A stretch of DNA of 10,800 bases from Prevotella sp. CAG:755 (GTDB lineage: Bacteria > Bacteroidota > Bacteroidia > Bacteroidales > Bacteroidaceae). Shown here one piece after another: positions 6,995-10,800 of this stretch. The stretch is from the NCBI GenBank assembly GCA_000431275.1, contig HF989223.1, positions 1 to 10,800 on the forward strand. The letters are read 5' to 3'. The translations under genes were made by a program, and so were the position numbers. Every line of letters starts with the position of its first letter. Position 1 is the stretch's first letter. Under the pieces are notes generated by a model. It had not been told where the DNA came from and did not search any database. It worked only from the letters and a program-made list of their open reading frames with translations.

Positions 6995-8431
6995 TCACTT
7001 ATTCCGGCTGGTGCCCGTAGCCAACGAGCGGACGCAACGGAAACCGATGTAAGAGCGGGGCTGGTTCTGATATTCCCAAGTGCGCCATGCCGATCGGATG
7101 TAAGAGATGGGGTCTTTCCACGAGCCGCCTCGGACGCTCTTGCGTTTGAGGACATAGGGATCCTCAACGGCTGCGTGGTACGTGAGTTCGGGGTTGAGGT
7201 CGCTCATCGCCGAGACGCCCGCTTCGGTATAGACCGTACTTGTCCACTCGGCGACATTGCCGGCCATATCGAAGAGACCATTCGAATTGGCACCGTAGAT
7301 GCCCGTCTGCGAAGTGATGAGGTTGCCATCCTGCGTATAATTGCCTTCATCAGGCTTGAAGTTGGCAAAGAAGCATCCCTTCTCGTTTTTCACCTCGACG
7401 GAATTGCCCCAAGGAAAAGGGTAACCTTCACGGCCGCGGGCAGCAAACTCCCACTCGATCTCGGTCGGCAGACGGTAGCGCTGTATCTGCCGGGCCGCAC
7501 TGCCCAGCCCGCGCAAAAGATAGTCGGTTCGCCAGGCACAAAAAGCGTTGGCTTGCTCCCATGTCACACCGACCACAGGATAATCGTTATACGTAGAGCT
7601 CGAAAAATAAAGCTTCATGTATGCCTCATTATGGGCGTTGGGAAAATCGTTCACCCAACACGTCGTGTCAGGATATACATTGACGATATATGTGTTGAGG
7701 AAATCGTAAAGGCTGGACAAGGGACGGGTGATCGTCTCACGGACGATGTTTCCGTTGTCGTCGATATAAGCCGTATCCTTGGATATCATGACTTGCTCGT
7801 CGGGATCGACAGCTACGTCGGTGTTCAGGTTGCGTTCCTTAGGGTCGAGCCGGTATTTCCGGAGGGCGGCTTTCTCGTAATCAAATATCTCGTAACGATA
7901 ATTAAGTTGCTTCACATCGAGCATTTTGGCGCCCGTGATGGGATGGGTGTAATAGACGCTATTGATGGCACGCTCCTCGTCTTCCGTCGGCTTACGGGGA
8001 AGAGGCTTCGACCAGTTGAGGTGAGGCGTGACGGGATCTCCGTAACGGTCCTCTGTGATTTTATAAGTCTCATCGCCGCCATAAGAAGGGTCAGCCAGCC
8101 GCTCACGGATAATGGAATCCCTGACCCACATGACAAACTGCCTGTACATTGAATTTGTCACTTCGGTCTGATCCATCCAGAAACCGTCCACAGAGATTTC
8201 CTTGGCTGGCATCACCGTCCCCCACAGGGTATCCGGGCTGTCTAATCCGGTTTTCAAATATCCCCGTTTCACCTGCACCATGCCATAGGGTGTCGGTTCG
8301 GTGAACGAGCTGCTACGCTGCCCCGTTACCTCACCGCCACCACCCGTAGCCATGCTCTTCCCACCCAGGCAGGAAGTAAGCACGGCACATGCCAATATGA
8401 GGTAGAACAGAGGCTTGTGGTATTTGTTCAT
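6995..8431 (-). CDS. porK: T9SS outer-membrane lipoprotein PorK/GldK, FGE-like fold
   Basis: PorK/GldK is a lipoprotein on the periplasmic face of the outer membrane that joins PorN in the T9SS ring. Seen: 478 aa with a type II signal peptide and lipobox LTSC (Cys21). The rest carries the formylglycine-generating-enzyme/sulfatase-modifying fold in pieces: WMDQTEVTN (85-93), PVVGVTWEQANAFCAW (285-300), RLPTEIEWEFAARG (320-333), GLFDMAGNVAEW (385-396), RGGSW (434-438) and GFRCVR (463-468). A long insertion (about 105-280) separates the first and second motifs, as in other PorK proteins. The paired active-site cysteines that follow RGGS in true FGE enzymes are absent (RGGSWKDPISYIRSAW), so it is expected to be structural rather than catalytic. 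The start codon follows the porP stop by 12 bp in an A/T-rich context, indicating co-transcription. Confidence 0.97.
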   Translation of the reverse strand: MNKYHKPLFYLILACAVLTSCLGGKSMATGGGGEVTGQRSSSFTEPTPYGMVQVKRGYLKTGLDSPDTLWGTVMPAKEISVDGFWMDQTEVTNSMYRQFVMWVRDSIIRERLADPSYGGDETYKITEDRYGDPVTPHLNWSKPLPRKPTEDEERAINSVYYTHPITGAKMLDVKQLNYRYEIFDYEKAALRKYRLDPKERNLNTDVAVDPDEQVMISKDTAYIDDNGNIVRETITRPLSSLYDFLNTYIVNVYPDTTCWVNDFPNAHNEAYMKLYFSSSTYNDYPVVGVTWEQANAFCAWRTDYLLRGLGSAARQIQRYRLPTEIEWEFAARGREGYPFPWGNSVEVKNEKGCFFANFKPDEGNYTQDGNLITSQTGIYGANSNGLFDMAGNVAEWTSTVYTEAGVSAMSDLNPELTYHAAVEDPYVLKRKSVRGGSWKDPISYIRSAWRTWEYQNQPRSYIGFRCVRSLATGTSRNK

Positions 8432-8443
8432 ATCATCGAAGTT

Positions 8444-9424
8444 TTATAAGAATCGTACGCTTTTATGTTTGTTCTTTCCTTTCTTGCCGAGGTTCAAGTC
8501 CAGGCGATAAGCCATCGTAATCTCGTGGAAGCCGGCCTGCAAGCCCAAACCGGACGTGTTGGCCTCGTAGGAATAGCTTAGGTCGACGCCATGAAACATG
8601 CCGCCAACGAAGAGCATCACCGAATGGCTGGGACTGTAACCTGCCCCGCCGTAAATCTGTTTCTTGTCGTTGGAATAAGACAGCCGGGCGGTTATGTCGG
8701 CCCGGAAGTCTGTCCCGTCGTAACGCATCATGACAGACGGCGTCACATTAAATAACGGATTACGCATCCTTATATTGTATCCCGCCGTAAAATTGTAAAG
8801 CGGATCGATGCTCAACTCATTCGTTTCGCCGATCAGGATGGTCGGAGCGGTCAGGTGGAGCACCGACACCGCGGCATAGAGCGGCCCACGCGCATAATAA
8901 AGACCGGCCGAGGCATCGAACTTAGAGCCCGAGACATTGCCACTGGGTATGGCGGGGTCGCCAGTCTCACCGGGATCGGCGCCCGAACCGTCGATTGCCT
9001 CATTGAGCATGTCGGCCTCGACGCCAATACTGAGCACACCTCCGAACAGGGGCTGATGGTAGGCATACTGCAAGGCGAAACGCTTATGCGAGAAGAGGCC
9101 GATCTCGTCATTCTGAAAGAGAGCGCCGACGCCATGTCGTGTCTTTCCGATAGCAAAGGCCATGTTGGCACCTGCATACATCGTTCCGCCCGCATCGTCG
9201 AAGCCCCCGGCACCCATCATGTAGGCCGCGTTAATCGTAAGTTGGGGCGAGCGCCCCACAGCCGCCGGATTAAACTGTGTTTCAAGTTGCCAATAATGAC
9301 TGAACGCCGGGTCATACTGCGCACGTGCCGTCCCGACCACCACACACAGCGCGAAGCAGACAATCAGACGGACCAACCCGCGAGGGCAGGCCGCCATCGG
9401 ACGGCGTTGGAACAATAGTACCAT
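8444..9424 (-). CDS. porP: T9SS outer-membrane protein PorP/SprF
   Basis: PorP/SprF-family beta-barrel in the outer membrane, reported in homologues to contact the PorK/PorN ring and the PorM shaft. Seen: after a signal peptide ending ARAQ comes the family opening YDPAFSHYWQLETQFNPAAV, then alternating beta-strand sequence with MFVGGMFHGVDLSYSYE and a final LQAGFHEITMAYRLDL, followed by a short basic tail ending HKSVRFL. The frame is open upstream to an ATG at 9490, but that start lies inside a terminator-like hairpin and adds a charged stretch before the signal peptide. I chose the ATG at 9424 (326 aa), preceded by A/T-rich GTTAGTCAAAAC; the ATG at 9397 (317 aa) is the other option. It is the first gene of the porPKLMN operon. 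No clear TAnnTTTG box is visible between the hairpin and the start. Confidence 0.93.
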   Translation of the reverse strand: MVLLFQRRPMAACPRGLVRLIVCFALCVVVGTARAQYDPAFSHYWQLETQFNPAAVGRSPQLTINAAYMMGAGGFDDAGGTMYAGANMAFAIGKTRHGVGALFQNDEIGLFSHKRFALQYAYHQPLFGGVLSIGVEADMLNEAIDGSGADPGETGDPAIPSGNVSGSKFDASAGLYYARGPLYAAVSVLHLTAPTILIGETNELSIDPLYNFTAGYNIRMRNPLFNVTPSVMMRYDGTDFRADITARLSYSNDKKQIYGGAGYSPSHSVMLFVGGMFHGVDLSYSYEANTSGLGLQAGFHEITMAYRLDLNLGKKGKNKHKSVRFL

Positions 9425-9479
9425 GTTTTGACTAACGTGACGGACGGACTGTTTATTGTGCCGGTATTGAAAATCGGCG

Positions 9480-9533
9480 AAAAGGGGCACACCTTCACCC
9501 GGACTATGACATCCGGCAAGGCTGCGCCCCTTT
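9480..9533 (-). terminator. Long hairpin between the DUF2795 gene and porP (terminator or attenuator-like leader)
   Basis: An outer 8-bp stem (AAAGGGGC at 9481-9488 with GCCCCTTT at 9526-9533) is continued inwards by CCTT/AAGG (9492-9495 with 9518-9521) and CCGG/CCGG (9499-9502 with 9513-9516), closing a 10-nt loop. On the minus strand the stem ends in TTTT. It begins about 39 bases after the stop of the DUF2795 gene, where a terminator would be expected, and lies 56 bases upstream of the chosen porP start. The T-tract is short and shared with the stem, so partial read-through into the por operon is possible. Confidence 0.6.
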
Positions 9534-9571
9534 CATAAGGCTTTGGCTCGCTTTCTCCGTACGGCGAAGCG

Positions 9572-9793
9572 TCAATACTCGTCCTCGTTGAAAAGAAAGT
9601 CTTCCTTTGTGGGATAATCCGGCCAGACGTCTTCGATTGTCTCGTATATTTCCCCTTCTTCTTCCAGTTCTTGGAGATTTTCGATCACTTCCATCGGCGC
9701 TCCGGAACGGGTGGCGTAATCAATCAACTCTTCTTTTGTGGCGGGCCAAGGAGCGTCCTCCAATTTCGACGCTAATTCTAATGTCCAGTACAT
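9572..9793 (-). CDS. Small acidic DUF2795 family protein
   Basis: A 73-aa, strongly acidic protein that starts MYWTLELASKLEDAPWPATK and ends PTKEDFLFNEDEY. From memory this matches the short DUF2795-type proteins conserved across Bacteroidales, whose function is unknown. The conserved part holds DAPWPATKEELIDYATRSG, then a Glu-rich helix (LQELEEEGEIYETIEDVW). There is no signal peptide or membrane segment, so it should be cytosolic. It has a good promoter element 40 bp upstream and a hairpin downstream, so it probably forms its own transcript although it lies in line with the por operon. Its place next to the T9SS genes may be chance; no link to secretion can be read from the sequence. Confidence 0.9.
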   Translation of the reverse strand: MYWTLELASKLEDAPWPATKEELIDYATRSGAPMEVIENLQELEEEGEIYETIEDVWPDYPTKEDFLFNEDEY

Positions 9794-9832
9794 AGTATTT
9801 ATGTGATTAGAAACCGTTTTTCAAATTTGCGG

Positions 9833-9840
9833 CAAAAATA
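9833..9840 (-). promoter_or_regulatory. Bacteroides-type -7 promoter element for the DUF2795 gene
   Basis: On the minus strand this reads TATTTTTG, matching the TAnnTTTG consensus of Bacteroidota primary-sigma promoters. It lies about 40 bp upstream of the DUF2795 ATG, within an A/T-rich stretch that contrasts with the GC-rich surroundings. A convincing -33 TTTG at about 20 bp further upstream is not seen. The 5' leader would be about 30 nt long. Confidence 0.6.
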
Positions 9841-10060
9841 CTATTTTTCCTGTCACAGCGTATAAATCAGCGAGAAATTTCTTTGGACGTTCCTGAAATA
9901 GTGCAAAAAAGAAGCATGTTTCTTTTGAGATACACATTATTATATATTAAGTTCCCTCCTCGTCACGGTATAAACGTCAGCCGGCGCTCCGGATTTCACA
10001 GACCTATTCCGCACCGGGGCAAGCCTGCTGTCGAGTTTCAAGCTGAACGACCCGTTCCTC

Positions 10061-10121
10061 CTGTCAGCCATCTAGAATTTTCTGTCAGCCAACTTGTTTT
10101 TCCGGTCAGTACTCCCGCCCG
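10061..10121. repeat. Degenerate 21-bp tandem repeat
   Basis: CTGTCAGCCA occurs at 10061-10070 and again at 10082-10091, exactly 21 bp apart, and the two 21-bp units agree at 16 positions. A third, weaker unit begins at 10103, where GTCAG again falls 21 bp further on (10105-10109). The spacing equals two helical turns. A lone GTCAGCC at 9976-9982 is out of phase. This may be an operator array or a worn short tandem repeat. Confidence 0.45.
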
Positions 10122-10531
10122 GATATATCGGGCACATAAGCCATCGGGCGCGCTGCACGACCCGCCACCACGCTGCATTCGTCGGCACGCGCCAGCCGCC
10201 TCAAACCATTCATTCCGTGAGTGTCAGGCTGCATCGAAACCCGAGGCCTGGCGGCTGGCCGGATGTACAGATTCGTAACCTGCCTCGAACTCCTTCGCCG
10301 GAGGCGTGATATAAGGGATCGGCCACGAAATTCCCCATTAAACCTTTTAGCATGAGCCATCCTCCCCCCGACCAGCTTGTTGCGGAGGGCATAGCCTTGG
10401 AGGAAGGCAGGAAGCGTCATGATGAGCGTGTGACCATCGCAGGCAGCTGATCCGTTGCCATAAGTAAGGGGCATAAACAGGATTCATGCTGGCAAGGGCT
10501 TGCGTCATATAGCAATAGGGATGAGCGGTAC

Positions 10532-10564
10532 GGAACGGGGACAGCCGGCCCGTCCTTGCTTTTT
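10532..10564 (+). terminator. Possible plus-strand rho-independent terminator just beyond the adenosyltransferase gene
   Basis: GG-A-ACGGG (10532-10539, with one bulged A) can pair with CCCGTCC (10549-10555) around a 9-nt loop, and the plus strand continues TTGCTTTTTC. On the minus strand the same hairpin lies 10 nt after the adenosyltransferase stop codon but has no T-tract after it. It therefore looks better as a terminator for plus-strand transcription than for the gene it follows, although no plus-strand gene is seen. Confidence 0.35.
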
Positions 10565-10565
10565 C

Positions 10566-10800
10566 TTATCCTGCACCCCCGGAAACTCCGTCTTCCTTTC
10601 TGACATGATTTCCGAAGGACGGCAGAGGCCGATATGTCTTTTCGGCACAACCGGCAAGCATATTCAGACGACGAGCCAAGGCAAAAAAGTAGCTGGACAG
10701 ACGGTTCAGGTAGTCCTGTGCCGCAAGCGTGGCCGGCACAGGGAGCAGGGCGCACACGCGACGCTCTGCCCGGCGACAGATGGTGCGGCAGACGTGTGCG
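10566..10800 (-). CDS. PduO-type cob(I)yrinic acid a,c-diamide adenosyltransferase, C-terminal part (cut by window edge)
   Basis: This family moves the 5'-deoxyadenosyl group of ATP to cob(I)alamin to make coenzyme B12. Only the last 77 codons are in the window; the frame is open to position 10799 and the start lies outside. Seen: [18 protein letters not shown], the conserved helix whose Arg residues bind ATP in PduO-type enzymes, then [18 protein letters not shown], the second family signature. The Asp that usually follows LNRLS in this signature is Ser here. About 31 residues follow the signature, ending GVSGGAG, a tail that looks weakly conserved. An internal GTG at 10757 is not the start, because the conserved helix lies before it. 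No cobalamin riboswitch is evident in the part shown. Neighbouring cobalamin genes, if any, lie to the right. Confidence 0.85.
   Translation of the reverse strand, partial: AHVCRTICRRAERRVCALLPVPATLAAQDYLNRLSSYFFALARRLNMLAGCAEKTYRPLPSFGNHVRKEDGVSGGAG

Larger units (their letters stand above)
9841..10565. other. About 0.7 kb intergenic region without a convincing gene
   Basis: The left part (to about 9960) is A/T-rich; the rest is GC-rich. Frames of 71-131 codons exist on both strands, but they have no recognisable domain, are rich in Arg/Pro/Ser as expected of chance frames in GC-rich DNA, and overlap each other. I looked for tRNA, tmRNA, SRP RNA and RNase P RNA core motifs and saw none. What can be seen is a degenerate 21-bp repeat and a hairpin with a T-tract on the plus strand, both listed separately. 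The region could hold a decayed gene or an unrecognised small RNA. Confidence 0.5.

Noticed and set aside
6983..8152. Plus-strand open frame of 389 codons opposite porK
   Set aside because: It is fully antisense to porK, whose lipobox and FGE motifs are clear. No domain is recognised in the antisense product.
9425..9490. Upstream ATG at 9490 as the porP start
   Set aside because: It would place the start inside the outer stem of the hairpin at 9480-9533 and add 22 charged residues before a normal signal peptide. The ATG at 9424 has a better A/T-rich context.
9883..10278. Plus-strand frame of 131 codons in the gap
   Set aside because: No recognisable domain, Pro/Arg/Ser-rich composition, passes through the 21-bp repeat and overlaps an equally unsupported minus-strand frame.
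10260..10380. Possible cobalamin riboswitch on the minus strand (TTTAATGGGGAA and GGCGAAGGAG look vaguely like its parts)
   Set aside because: The conserved GCCACTG and AGYCAGGAGACCTGCC boxes are missing, and the element would lie downstream of the adenosyltransferase gene, not before a cobalamin gene.
10106..10474. Minus-strand frame of 122 codons in the gap
   Set aside because: No family resemblance that I can see, no promoter box, and composition typical of chance frames. A decayed gene cannot be excluded.

Overview
The window reads as a chromosomal segment of a member of the Bacteroidota, most likely order Bacteroidales (Porphyromonas/Prevotella relatives). Three things point there: a full set of type IX secretion system (T9SS) core genes in the Bacteroidales order porP-porK-porL-porM-porN, promoter -7 elements of the Bacteroides TAnnTTTG form, and a small acidic DUF2795-type protein typical of the phylum. 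GC content is fairly high (about 55% by eye) and uneven. Genus or species cannot be fixed from the sequence alone.

Every convincing gene is on the minus strand, so the region is read from right to left. At the right edge (10566-10800) is the C-terminal end of a PduO-type cobalamin adenosyltransferase. Then comes about 770 bp without a convincing gene (9794-10565); it holds a degenerate 21-bp tandem repeat and a hairpin with a T-tract facing the plus direction. Next is the DUF2795 gene (9572-9793), with a good promoter element upstream and a long hairpin terminator or leader structure downstream (9480-9533). The five T9SS genes follow at 9424-3356 with gaps of only 12-45 bp, so they look like one operon, closed by a strong rho-independent terminator at 3277-3317. 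After a 444-bp intergenic region, a separately promoted M16 zinc metallopeptidase gene (2911-92) ends in another strong terminator (about 37-82).

The five por genes encode one machine. PorL and PorM form the inner-membrane motor that uses the proton gradient; their key charged residues are both present (Glu60 in PorL TM2, Arg11 at the start of the PorM helix). PorK (lipoprotein) and PorN form the large periplasmic ring under the outer membrane, and PorP is an outer-membrane beta-barrel partner. The translocon, shuttle and regulator genes (sov/sprA, porV, porU, porT, porX/porY) are not in this window; in this order they usually lie elsewhere. The M16 peptidase is predicted to be periplasmic and is not an obvious T9SS part.

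I see no mobile element, CRISPR array, rRNA or tRNA. The window is mostly a known system. The points most worth a second look are the Arg/Lys/Ser-rich tail of PorN, the low-complexity linker in PorL, the GC step inside the M16 gene, the A10 tract in the M16 promoter region, and the unexplained features of the 770-bp gap.
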